Assembly (NCBI GenBank): GCA_048013815.1
Contig: CM106586.1
Coordinates: 23,002,001-23,066,000 of the forward strand
Direction: 5' to 3'
DNA: 64,000 bases
From: Setoptus koraiensis
Taxonomy: Eukaryota; Arthropoda
In this document: piece by piece, positions 9,661 to 21,300 of the stretch
Position numbering within the stretch: position 1 is the first letter of the stretch
Layout of the letters: each line of letters opens with the position of its first letter
Notes under the pieces: model-generated
Seen by the model: only the letters and a program-made list of their open reading frames with translations
What the model was told of the DNA's origin: nothing
Databases searched by the model: none
Translations under genes and position numbers: made by a program

Positions 9661-11235
9661 TTTGGCCAAGCAGTCGACTTAAAACTGTAACTCAAAACAG
9701 GTCTCTAGTTGAAATTTGCAACCGTTCAACGAGATGAAGACTGAAAATTGATTGAGCAACGGGCCGTCCCAGCAAACAGCATCTACTACTTTCTCTTTGT
9801 TTCTATGCATACAATACCATGACGATTAGTTGCGAATTGCAGTTTACTTGTTAATCATCTAACCTGCTTAACTCCAATCAGCCGGCTCGCATCATCTTCG
9901 GCTATTCCGTCGTTTCGACCAGATACCTTTAAACTTGCAAGAAGTTTGAGCGGCTCTGATAAGAGTGTGATTGAGCAAGAAGAAGTTCATAACAACTCGC
10001 TGGAGAATGTTGCTATCTTGCCTAGGCATGAACTGAAAAGTTGCTGACATTCTCAGACATTCACTTCTTTGCTTTGGCATAAAATACTGATTCGTACGAT
10101 TTGTATTCTTGTTATTCATGTCAAATATTATTATTATTATTATTATTAAATACAGATTGCCATTATTATTATTATCATGACAGGCTTTGAGATAGTTGTC
10201 AGACGGCAGGTAGATGATCCTCGTTGATTCGTTATCTTCACAGTTCACATCTAGTACGAATTCAAATGTGTGATCAACAATAAATTAAGTTCAAACTGTT
10301 ATGACAACACCTGCCCAATCAAACTGATAAGATCTAGCGGCGAGACGTTTGTCGTCGAACGAGCTTCATTCGACGACAACAGGACTACAACATGACTAAC
10401 TCGTTGCTTGTTGCAATAGTAAATTTATTGTTCTCTTGTCGTTGCATATAGTTGAATGCAGGTTGGTGTCCAGCCCCAACTACTAATAACAATGTTCAAT
10501 CATCAATTAAGTGACCATCTATCTTTTCATCTGATTCCCTATCTCGAATCTTGATACACAGACGCACACTCGAGTACATTCAAGTGTGCTCGGCACAATA
10601 GAAACCAAGGAATGACAATTGACAGAAAAGAAAAATATCGTGTTTGTACAAATCGTGTTCTCCTCGGCTACTTTGAAACATTTTTCTTTTTTGATGTGGA
10701 AATAATCACCTTTGCAGCCTCTCTATAGCCTGAATTTGAAATGCAGGTGAGTTTGTGCAAGCTTTGGGTTTGTCATGTTTTTCAAGTCAATTCAAGGCGA
10801 AAATACAAATATCTATGATGCGAATCAATTGCGCTTGGTAGTAGTTGTACGCCCTTATTATTATTTTCTCTTCTTTTGTCTATGAAAGAAACAATTTGAC
10901 AAATGGGTGAAAATAAATCCACACTCATATATGTTGCTGTCGCTCTAGGACTGTGTTCATATCTGTTTCTATTGTGCAATAATAATAATAAAAATATTTT
11001 AATATTTTAGTATGTTCGGAGACAAGGGAAAAGCAGTAGGAAGAGAGGAAGAGTGCACAACGTTATTAAATAATTACATCTCCTGCACCGCCATTCATGA
11101 CATATTCCTGTTGCCTATTTGTCGTTTGTCTGGCCTGTGATGTTGAACTGGCCAGATGACCAATTTGTCCAAAAGATTTTTCATTGTTGTTGGTACTATT
11201 ACTGCCACTATAATAATTATTATACCATGATCTCT
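9661..11235 (+). repeat. Old direct duplication, copy B
   Basis: Matches 6461-7524 in order and orientation (landmarks listed there). Its right end overlaps the last coding exon of the CPAP1-like gene, so this copy contains the functional exon plus about 1.4 kb of its 3' flank. It includes an ATT run near 10127-10147. Confidence 0.75.
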
Positions 11236-13357
11236 TATTCCTATTTGGCTTGGCTGTAGTAGTGGTAGTGGTTGTTGTTGTTGAACTCGCTGGTCCAGTC
11301 CCCAATTTTTGCTGTTGCTTTTGTAATTGTTGTGACAGTTGCTGTTGCAATTGCTCTATAGTCAGTGTAGGCATGGAAGTAGTTTCGACATATAAAGCAT
11401 TATTTCTGTCGAAATGTTTTTCACTATTGACACAATCCACGGTATTTATATATCTACATGTGAATGTTGTCTGATCAAACAAGGTATAGTTGGGACACAG
11501 AAAATCGTATCTGTTACCGATGGCGCAATGGTGATATATCTGTGTGTGTTTAATGTACAGATAGACAGGCGAATAGAGGAAAAATATTCAAGTTTAGAAT
11601 TAGTCATTCATGATCAACAAATTCAAACACTTTTCTCTAGCTCATGGTTGCTCTTGTTAACCTACCTGACAATGGAGATCCTTGTTGGCGTAGTAACCGT
11701 CATGGCGTCCATCGCACTTGAAATCTATCTTACTTGGTACAGTGATATAAAAGGGATAATTTGTTAGATCAGCCCCTTTAAGTTCTCTTGGAAAATTCGG
11801 ATCAGCCATATAATCTATTATGCGTCCGTCTGGTCTTGGCTTGTAATCAGGCGACAACGTTACTGGAGCAGCAGTGGTTGTAGTTGTCGTACTTCTCAAT
11901 CTCGCTTTCTTGCCTTTCCCTCTTCCACCAGGTTGAGGCTTAGGTGTAGTAGTAGTTGTTGTCGTCGTTTCTTCGCCCTCGTACTCATAATAATCATCTT
12001 TGCTATCACGATATTCTGGAAATTCCTGAGGCTTTGGAGTAGTAGTTGTTGTTGTCGTTGTTGATGTTGTTCTCTGTCTAGGCCTAGGCCTCCTCGTTGT
12101 CGTCGTAGTTGTGGTAGTAGTTGTGGTAGTAGTAGTGGTTGTAGATGTAGTTGTTGATGTGCTAGTTGTGGGTGGCGCTGCACTGGTATTAGGAACGTAA
12201 GATGGATCTGGATAATTTGAGGCGTCTTGGTCGCTTAAGCCAGCTTGATTCTGGCCATTATCATCATCACTGTTGGCAATATTTGAGGACATGGTATCAC
12301 TTTCATCATTGTAATTGTTCATATTATAATTGTTGTTGTTGTTATTGTTGTTGTTGTTGTTGTTGTTGGTATCATCGTTTTGGTTGGATTGCTGTTGGTT
12401 AAGTTGCTGTTGTTGTTGGTGATGTAGCTGTAGCTGTTGTTGGATTTGTTGTTGTTGTTGCTGATGCAATTGTTGTTGCTGTTGTTGATGATGCATTTGT
12501 CGCTTGTTCTGAAATTGTTCATCAATTGTTGGCTGTTGCGCGGATAAAACAGGCGTCTGATCAAGCGGCAAATCAGTATATGGCTCCTCATTTCTATTAT
12601 GACTACTGGCCACTATTGAGGCTAATGGCAAACTATTGAGCAGCGACCTATCGGCGTTATTGTTGTAGGATCGTTCGGCGTTACTCTGGTAGGATCTATC
12701 GGACCTCTCATTCTTGTTTTGATTCTGATTGTTTATTGGCTGATTCTTATTAATATTATTATTGTTATTATTGTTATTGTTGTTGTTATTGGTGAGTGAT
12801 GATCTATCGAGCGCTTGGTTGTACAGTTGATGCCTCATAAATGATTGACTCGCACCATGGGCCGAATTTTGTGAATGCAATGGGGCTCCGGTGTTTGGAT
12901 TATTGCTGCTGATAAGATAGTTGTTGCCAGTTGGATTATTCATAGAATGAGACGTTGAGGCAATTAATTGAGCGTTTCCTCCGCCACCTGTTACACTAGC
13001 TCCAATTCCATTCAACAGAGGGGTGAGTAGTTGTTGATTTTGCGTTGAATGAAGGTAATTCTGAGATGATTGTGCTAATTGTTGCTGTGACTGGTGTTGT
13101 ATTTGTTGAAGTTGATGGCCACCACGACGAGAACTATTCGGCAATGGTTGCTGACTAATTGCAGAGTTACCTGTCATGTCATACATCCGTTGGAGTTTAG
13201 AAATAGATACGTATTTTTGTTTGGTGTTACCAATGGTGAACATAGGTTTCGAGAGATTATATGGTGTATAATTGTCGGATAATGTCTACTTACATGAGCT
13301 TAGAGAGATCACGATCGAAAGAGTGAGACCCATAAAAAATTGTGGCACTTTTTTCAT
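11066..13357 (-). CDS. Cuticular protein with one chitin-binding domain (CPAP1-like)
   Basis: Extracellular chitin-binding protein. I read three exons: 13357-13294, 13170-11666 and 11539-11066, joining in frame to 680 residues. Exon 1 holds a signal peptide (MKKVPQFFMGLTLSIVIS) and ends at donor T/GTAAGT; exon 2 ends at CAG/GTAGGT; exon 3 follows CACACAG. The long middle is low complexity: poly-Asn, poly-Gln and blocks of Thr. One type-2 chitin-binding (peritrophin-A) domain spans about residues 506-559 and is split by the second intron; its six cysteines read C-x14-C-x5-C-x9-C-x12-C-x7-C. The tail is Gln/Asn/Ser-rich. One domain in a long mucin-like protein fits the CPAP1 class of cuticle or apical-matrix proteins. 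The exon 1/2 junction is the least certain part. Confidence 0.85.
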
Positions 13358-14937
13358 TTTAGGCACAATTTGGTTGTTGTTTGCTACACTATATAATGTG
13401 ACAATATAGTTAATATCAAATGATGAAATCTTATAGTTACCGCTATAATAATAATAATATTAATAATAACAATAATAATATTAACAACAATAATAATAAT
13501 GATTATATTTATCGGATAATAATGATAATAACTATAATTATTGTAAATCCGCTGCTTGGCTTACTATAGTACAACAATCCAGAACAAAGGGGTGGAAGTT
13601 ATGGTCACTTTGATGGTTATTAGCCGCGATTCTTTTTCTTATGCTGTCTGCCTAGTGCAGTTAGGTATATGCAACAATATTAAATTGATCATTTATCATC
13701 AATAGAAAGACAATGACATAATTTTTTTCTATACGGCGATGATGAAGTCTTATTAGTAATATTAATAATAATATTCAGCATGCCATCTATGTATGGGGGT
13801 CTCATGAGTAGCCTGATTTCTTCTTGACGGTGACGACGATAGGTTGTTGAGAGAAAGTTTATTGTGCGATGGTTGGCCCACGGGAGTGAGGAAATGCGTA
13901 TTTATTTATCCAAACTCCTCCTTGCCGATCAGTCAGTTTCTTTTGAGTTTGCATTACAACTTAAACTTCGTTGCTCAACATTTCTGTCTGAGTGAAGTTG
14001 CTCCCATTGATGTTATTATAGGGATAGTGGAAATGAGTAGTGGTGGTTGCGGTGGCAACAGCAACAGCAGCAGAAGCAACAACAACGGCAACAGCAAGAC
14101 GAAGCAGTTCGCAATATTTAAGAAAGTCGCTCTATGTTGTGTAAGTTCTTCAAATCCAACGAAAGCTCGAGACTGAACGAGAAAAAGAGAGCCAAGATTG
14201 CCGCCAAGCTGCGATCGCAGCAAGTCGCATCGTCTTGCACCGCTCGGTATCTTTCTTTCTCTCTCTCACTAGCTGAGTTTCTTTATTTCTTTCTGTCAGT
14301 CTGTCTTTCCAAATGTTGCGACTCAATATATAGAAAAAAGAACATAATCTCGCTATCGCTTTCACTATCTAAGATTTGTTACAGCCACACCTTGAAGCCG
14401 CGGGCGCTGCAAAGCCAACTTACCACCAGATAACTCCCATAGCTGCGATTATATAAATCCATCTTAGTCTATTTGTTCTCAGACAAATTTCCATTCCGTT
14501 GGCTCGGTTGTATAACGACATAGCTGCTAAGAACAAGTTGCAGAGAGAAAGAGAGTTATATTCTTTTGTCGAAATATTCAATGTATGTATATCTACAAGT
14601 GTGTTTGTGCAGTTGAACAATTTTTAGTCTAAGTGAACTTGCCCAACATATCACCTTGAATCTACCAGTGAGCTTAGGAAATCCACGCACTTAGTTTTGA
14701 TTTTTCATTTCTACCCTAAAAAAGAAGTTCACCGATCAAAATAACACTCTCTTATGTAATAAATTTAGAGTCTCTCAAAAATACATAGATAGCAGAGCGC
14801 CGCTGCTCGACGCGATTCGGTATTCTTTTATTTTCTCCTTGTTCAAGGATTACTTCAAATACTTACTCTCGCCAGAGTAACCTTTGGTATCTGTCACTTA
14901 TCTTAACAACACCGACATCAGCATTACAAATAATATA
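13358..14937. other. Intergenic region
   Basis: Presumed promoter side of the CPAP1-like gene. It contains a run of ATT/AAT triplets at about 13446-13530. Plus- and minus-strand open frames near 13850-14430 are shadows of CAA/CAG-type triplets and (CT) runs. Nothing gene-like seen. Confidence 0.4.
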
Positions 14938-15119
14938 TATATATATATATATTTATAAGTAGTTGCTATCGACAACTAGCAACTCGAACCGAATCCATTA
15001 TCACTATATATAGCTTCGCTGCAAGTTATCCAAGAAAGACTCTGATTTTGTTGCTGTTGCCCTGAGTATAAGAAGTTGTGATGCGAAAAACGACGCCGAC
15101 CTCTACAGAATAACACAGG
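14938..15119 (+). promoter_or_regulatory. Candidate promoter and non-coding first exon
   Basis: A (TA)n tract at about 14935-14952 is followed, about 170 bp on, by AATAACACAG/GTAAGT (donor at 15120), a strong 5' splice site. The only ATG just upstream stops after ten codons, so the exon would be untranslated. On this strand the next gene is the PCGF3-like gene at 16909, whose ATG sits a few bases after ACACAG, an acceptor-like sequence. If they are joined, the COMM-domain gene lies inside that intron on the other strand. This is inference. Confidence 0.35.
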
Positions 15120-15635
15120 TAAGTGGATAAGCGGTTTAACTTGGAATCACAGTCGGTTGTTCAACCTAGCTTATTGACCGTTTCAATTAGGCTCATTATA
15201 CGTTACATCAGTCGAATGTCATAGCACAACAGGTTGCAAGTTCACACATGTTCTACACCCGAGCACTCAAAGGCGATGAGATGAATCTGTGATCACGTTA
15301 TAATTCATTTATATCTCCGAGAGCCACGAAGAGTCTATTTCAAACGTGACAAACTGTACAGTTGTTGTTTTTGCAACACTTTGAACAGTCTCGTCTCAAA
15401 CAAGAGTTTTTTCGTGAGAGTCACAATACAAAATTCTTTGCCTAGACTTGATGCAAAGATAACGAAGATATGTCTGGTGCTTGCTATTGACTGGCATCAC
15501 ATATAACAGATATCAAAGATAGTGTGAAAATTCGCTTAGACGAATCATCACCGTGTTGTACAAACCGACAGATCTATTAACGGTAATTGACAGAATATCT
15601 GTGAACAACAACAAATATAGTGAGGTGTCCAAACA
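15120..15635. other. Non-coding DNA downstream of the COMM-domain gene
   Basis: No coding sequence recognised. It would contain the 3' untranslated region of the minus-strand COMM-domain gene. Confidence 0.4.
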
Positions 15636-16415
15636 CTAAAAGGCGGCGGAATTTTTCAAAGATTCCAACTGCTTACAACAACCCCTAATAGTGTAAACTA
15701 AGTCCTGAAGGTTTGCCTCGTCGCATTCAACCTGGATACATCGACCAGTATCAAGTTTGAGTTGAATGGTGTAGAGTAATGACTGTTGGGTGGTCTTTGA
15801 ATCACTTTCTTTGTTGGTGGCATCGAGATGATGAGTGTCTTCTTTGGCTTCGGATTTTATACTTTCATCATTGAGGGGCGTAATATATGTTTGGGTCCAA
15901 GTGCAGTCTATGATACGTTCAAGTTCATCTGGATCGTTGGACAGGCGGGACAACTTTTGGGCAATGAGCGGTTTCATAGATTCAAATGCATCCAATATTT
16001 CAGAAGCAGACCGGCTAGCTGAAGTTTGTTCAGTTGAGAATGTCAAATCGTTTAGCATTTCTACGATATCATTTTTTGGACTTCTGTGTTTAACCAACTC
16101 AACAAAGAAACAATTCAGGCATGTGGCCAAGTTCAAAAATTCACTTTTGTTATAATCATAGATTTGCTGGCTGGTGGCCTCTGCGTTGGTCGCGTCCTCA
16201 CTGTCGTGATTATGATTGCTCATCGAAATCGACTGGCGACAAAATTCCACGATCCTCTTGAACCTGTCCTCTGGTACGCGTTCCAATGAGGCCAATACTT
16301 TCAGACCATCTCTGACCTGTTGACAGAATGTTACTTGAAACATCTTGTTGTTGGTGCTGTTGTAAAATCTTTCACAGTTATCGATCGGATAATAAGGGTC
16401 TACTGCAAACACCAT
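15636..16415 (-). CDS. COMM-domain protein (COMMD family)
   Basis: 259 residues from the ATG at 16415; the frame opens a little further only with a GTG, so this ATG is the likely start. Helical N-terminal region with GLKVLASLERVPEDRFKRIV. The C-terminal COMM domain begins near ERIIDCTWTQTY, is interrupted by a charged insert (about 25 residues), and resumes with LLYTIQLKLDTGR and LQDLVYTIRGCCKQLESL, showing the typical Trp and the terminal Leu-rich helix. Family members assemble into the Commander complex and regulate endosomal recycling and cullin or NF-kB pathways in the cytosol. Slightly longer than the usual about 200 residues because of the insert. I cannot assign the paralogue (COMMD3, 7 or 10 types all possible). 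Confidence 0.7.
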   Translation of the reverse strand: MVFAVDPYYPIDNCERFYNSTNNKMFQVTFCQQVRDGLKVLASLERVPEDRFKRIVEFCRQSISMSNHNHDSEDATNAEATSQQIYDYNKSEFLNLATCLNCFFVELVKHRSPKNDIVEMLNDLTFSTEQTSASRSASEILDAFESMKPLIAQKLSRLSNDPDELERIIDCTWTQTYITPLNDESIKSEAKEDTHHLDATNKESDSKTTQQSLLYTIQLKLDTGRCIQVECDEANLQDLVYTIRGCCKQLESLKNSAAF

Positions 16416-16908
16416 AGGTTGGTCGGCCTGTGAGTTCAGCACAAATCTTCATCCGGCCAAATTGAGGCCCAACTAGCGAGATAGAGCACTGGCACTGGCT
16501 GGCGTTACTTCGAGATTTGAATAGACACACATTTTGATTGGGTTCACATCTGGCCACCGTGCAGAGCCGCCAAATATAATTTCAACACGAGAAAAGTGCC
16601 TCAAAATGCACATATTCATGAATACCTCGCTTAATATTCACGATTTTCAAACTTACCGCTTAGAAACATGAATAGAATGTGTGCGTGTGAGGGTGTTTTC
16701 ATTGCATTGCAGAATTATAAGGATAACATGTGATGCTTATTTCTCGCATTTGCACCACAATAGATTTTGTCGTCGCCTCTGCTGGACCTCTCAACTCCAT
16801 TACATTTCATCATTATCATTATCAACAAGACACAGCTTTGTGTAATCCTACACTATTTATTATATTATATTATATTGTTATTAATCGGCTATTATAGACA
16901 CAGGAACA
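16416..16908. promoter_or_regulatory. Divergent intergenic promoter region
   Basis: 493 bp between the head-to-head COMM-domain (minus) and PCGF3-like (plus) genes. No TATA box evident near either start; an AT-only stretch lies at about 16855-16880. A shared promoter is likely but not proven. Confidence 0.45.
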
Positions 16909-17691
16909 ATGGAACGCAAAATAAAACTGTCCACTCTCAATGAACACCTCAGTTGTGTTCTTTGTAAAGGATATCTGATTGAGGCCACAACCATAGTCGA
17001 ATGTTTGCATACATTCTGTAAGAGTTGCATTTATAAACATTTCATGAAGAAGAATATCACATGTCCAAAATGTAACAATATTGTTCATCAGAGTCATCCA
17101 CTAAATTACATTAGCTTTGATAGAACAATGCAGGATATTGTCTACAAATTGGTACCAAATTTAGAGGAAAAAGAAATAGCCAGAGAGAAGAGCTTCTATA
17201 AAAAGCGTGGACTGGCATACCCTAAAGAGCACCAGGCAGAAAACAATAACAATAATAGCACCTCATCAGCCAATAACAACAACAGTAACACTAATAACGG
17301 CAGCAGCAACAATAGTAGTAACAATAATAATACTAACAATAACAACAACAACAACTATAGTCGCAATCACGAACACCACGGATCAAACGCAACAAACTAT
17401 CACAGGATGGACGAGCAGATCAATCTTACTTTAGAACCTCATCATGCTTGTGATTTGAAAAATTTGAAAAAGAAGTATATCAGATGTTCTTGTCAGGCAA
17501 CCGTAACACACTTGAAGAAACTAATTGCTTTAAAATTGTACAATAATATGGACAAGCACAAAGAAGTTGACCTTCTATGCAATGATAACTTATTGGGCAA
17601 AGATCACACACTTAAATTTGTCAGCGTAACAGAATGGAGACACAGAGTTCCACCAATCAAGTTGTGTTACAGGCCCAGGGTCGACTATTGA
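16909..17691 (+). CDS. PCGF3: Polycomb group RING finger protein 3-like
   Basis: 260 residues. N-terminal C3HC4 RING finger (about 16-60): [19 protein letters not shown], then CKSC and CPKC. The stretch [20 protein letters not shown] right after it is diagnostic of PCGF3/PCGF5 and fly l(3)73Ah. The C-terminal RAWUL ubiquitin-like domain (about 165-258) includes [35 protein letters not shown] and YRPRVDY. Between them is a poly-Asn expansion of about 40 residues that vertebrate PCGF3 lacks. Family role: partner of RING1 in a non-canonical PRC1 complex that monoubiquitinates histone H2A in the nucleus. ATG follows an acceptor-like ACACAG, so a leader exon is possible. Poly(A) signal AATAAA at 17765. 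Confidence 0.92.
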   Translation: MERKIKLSTLNEHLSCVLCKGYLIEATTIVECLHTFCKSCIYKHFMKKNITCPKCNNIVHQSHPLNYISFDRTMQDIVYKLVPNLEEKEIAREKSFYKKRGLAYPKEHQAENNNNNSTSSANNNNSNTNNGSSNNSSNNNNTNNNNNNNYSRNHEHHGSNATNYHRMDEQINLTLEPHHACDLKNLKKKYIRCSCQATVTHLKKLIALKLYNNMDKHKEVDLLCNDNLLGKDHTLKFVSVTEWRHRVPPIKLCYRPRVDY

Positions 17692-18311
17692 CACTTTGAT
17701 TTTGCTAAAGCCCACATGATGATTCCAACACACATTATGAGGCGAAAGAATGTCAATAGAAGTCAATAAATGTTAAATTCAGTCTCATCCAAAATGATAT
17801 GAAGTAGCTAGTTTTATTTATTTTACAAAGATCTGTAGAAAATCACTAAATTAGTACTCTGTAAAGGCGCTATTTTATCCTGTTCACACATTGAACGGAA
17901 AAACCAATTTTATTCCAGACATTCATGTACAATGATGAAAATTCTAGTAAAAATTAACATTTTTTCCAATAAAATCTCTGAACAGGTTAAGAATAGGCCT
18001 GATCTCTCGTACCGATAACCGTTACGGCAAACAGTTAGCAATTTAGAGTTGGATCTGATTGATTTAGTTGGGTCATGCGCTGAACATAGAGTCGATTGCG
18101 CATGCGATCTCTCGCGGCTGTCCTCTGAGCTGAGGCTTGTTGGTCGCTATGTCCATCGGGGTGATATATGATCATTTCGTTATATGATGTTAGTGTATAG
18201 CCAGATTAAGTCGCGAACGTCATAGCTGGCGAATAAAAGTTTATATAGAGTTCATAATCTTCGAGTTGCAGTGTAATTTTGCACAAGGAAACCAAATGCA
18301 AACAGCTCAAA
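17692..18311 (+). promoter_or_regulatory. Intergenic region with promoter of the CARP gene
   Basis: Holds the 3' end of the PCGF3-like gene (AATAAA at 17765-17770) and the promoter of the next gene. A TATA-like TTATATAG at 18241-18248 lies about 70 bp before the ATG at 18312, so the leader is short. An out-of-frame ATG at 18296 opens a frame overlapping the true start. Confidence 0.5.
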
Positions 18312-21300
18312 ATGTCATCAAATCAACTAATTGTAGTAGCAATGGTATCATCTTTTTTGCTAAACAATTGTTATATCAGTTCAAATGGGGCCCTAGCGCA
18401 AGACAACAATCAAGATGAACAGCAACAACGCCGAGACCAAGAACAGCCTAGCTCAAATGGCGACAGTTGGCAGCACTGGTGGTCGTACGATGGTATTTCC
18501 GGTGAGTTGTATGACGTCAACGTTATATATTTAGAGACATATTTTTTCGCTATTTTCCTGCTCACTGTTTGGCGACATGAGCGCGATATTGAGCAAAACA
18601 CAGTTTTGTGTTTGATTGCCAAATATCGCTAGCTGGCACTTGACTGGTATCTTGATTGAGCGTGACTGAGCCCGAAAAGTTTCTCAGTTTCGTTTCTCGC
18701 TTTCGTTTGTTTGTGAACGAAGAACAAAAGAGTAGTTTTATATATATGGCATGCAGTAGTAGTTGTAGAAGTTTGAGAGGATAGCAAGATAAAAATCAAC
18801 AGATAGCAGCGCCAACTACTGTACCTATATGTATATAAGTCATTTATGGAGCTAGCTGCACATCCGATTTGCACGTATTCTTGCGATTAGATGATAGATT
18901 AGATTGAGAGAGCGAGTTTAATTTGATTCTTTTTTAGATGTCTGCAGAACATAATGAGAGAATAATTATCTATGCATTATCAGGTACACATCTTAGTTCT
19001 CTCTAGTTTTCTCTTAGTTTTTCCAAACTGCACCACTACTACCAACTGAAACCAACTAACCAAGCAACAAACTGACTGCTGCTCAGATAGACAGACCAAC
19101 ACCAGAGATTAGCTTGCTGTTGAGTTTTTCATTTGTCATTTGTCATTTATCAGATTCACATTCTCATTCAGATTAACTTTGCGTCTTCTGCCTAGTTTGT
19201 CTGTAATGATTGTTGTAATTGTTGTTGTTGCTGTCGCTGCAGCCCGCCGCCCTTCCTCTATAGTTTATACGTTGTTTGGACGCATAAATTGGAGATTGGA
19301 ATCGCTGCTGCTGCTGCCGTGACTTTTGTACCGGTACTATATGCATATTGGTGTTGCTTGTTACGCTTGACTGATTGAGTTTGTGGTTCACATCACTTAA
19401 GTATGCTCGTCAGGATCGCACTGAGTCTCAACTGGATGTCGCTATTGATTGAGAATGACCAACGGCTCTTGTTATGTGATGTTGTTACTATTTCTTGGAT
19501 TGTTGTTGGCGTTGTTTGTAGATAGTGTTTGTTGTTTGGTCGTTTCTAAGTAGTAGTGACACTTATATCATGTCACTATACACCACTTTCACTTTACTTT
19601 TACATGTATATGACCATTGTTTATGTCCAACGCAAACACGTCTATACGGTTGTCTATGTGTATGTGTTGTGCTTATAATGTATCTTATGTTCATGACAAC
19701 AATAAACAAATAAAGCCATCAACTTTGTCACTTGTTTCTCTTTCATTTCCTTGCATGAACCCACAGCTACTTTAAGTCAAGAAACAAGACAATGATGTTT
19801 TTCATGAGTCACACACACACACACACTCACCTATCGTTGGTATCATTGAGACAGAGAGTCCATCATCAACTGTCTGGCTGGCTAACTGTTACTTTTTAAT
19901 GTAGACTGCATTGTCTGGCAGTCGCGATCAGTTCATTCATTATGTTTGCGAGTGTGTATCATAATACAAACATGGTGACAGTTATTTTGTTACAGTGAAC
20001 GAATAGCGCACAGGTCTAACGGACGGACTGATATGAAACAAAACGAAATAAGGTCATGGTGGCCGTCACAATAATAACGCAACAAAGTCTGACAAGGTTC
20101 AGATGGGCCGAGCCTTGTAGTTTTATTCTGGTCTGAGCTAGTGAATGTGTCACCCAATGGGCATCATCTATAGACCGTGGACTCGTTATGCAACTAACCA
20201 TGGATTAGTTGCATAATTTCTCGATCGGGTCTCTTGTTGTATTTGATTGTCGTTAGCAAACGATGATGGCCAGTCACATGTACAGCTAGACGCATTATTG
20301 ATTGTTAGTTGTAGTTGTAACTTTTTCATTTCGCTCTGCCTCTGTTGCCCACTGCAAGCCCAAGTAAATCATTATTATTAATGAAGCGCCAGAGCCATAA
20401 AAGTTCAATTTATTGTTTCGCTGCTGCTGTTGCTGCTGTTACTGCCGCAATTGTGATCAGATCCATTGGAGCTCGACATTGGGGCTTGATATTTTCGTTG
20501 CGACTCGGAACCGACCATAGAGCATCAATTACCTGACGCCCCCAAACACACAATGGCGGCTGGCGCACAATGGTCTTGACATTGCTCCGACTTGACGCCT
20601 GTTTATTTGTGAGACAGAGAACACTATAATTGTCGTGTTGTGTAGCCATATAATAATATAGTTGTTAGCAGTAACGGTAGCAGCAGCAGCAGCAGCAACA
20701 ACAACAATAACAACAATGGCCCCAACGGTCATTAGCATTTGTCGTGTTGTGTTGTGTGTATATATTCTATATACAGTAATAATGAGCCAACGGCCAATAG
20801 GTTAGAGATGGCCTAAATGATGGAAAAGATTTCATAAATAACTGGGCCCCATTACTCAGTAGTTGACTATTTTTATGATTATATGTCTAATGAGCTGCAT
20901 GGCTGGCCATTCAGCTACGGGGCCCCATTCTATTCTAGTATGGTTGCACTCATTAACACCTGATAGGCCAGATTTGCTAGTTAACAACAATGCTGCCTTG
21001 GCACAACACAACCAAAAAAACAATTTGTTTGTTCCTCTTGGCCTCTTTATTTGTTTGCTGCCAGTTGCCATTCTTGGCTCTGTTTGTCGTTGTGATATTG
21101 TTGTCGGCGCAATATTATGCAATATGATTCGCAAAATAAACCAACTAGTCGTTGTTGTTCAAGTTACGCTGTCTTTGCAACCCGTTGCAACCTCGTGTTC
21201 GTTGATAGTTTGATTGCTGGCCACATTAGTTTGGATACAACCAACAAACAAACAAACTTGCCTGGCCAGTGTTGAATGTAACACGTTCTCTTGAGCTTCA

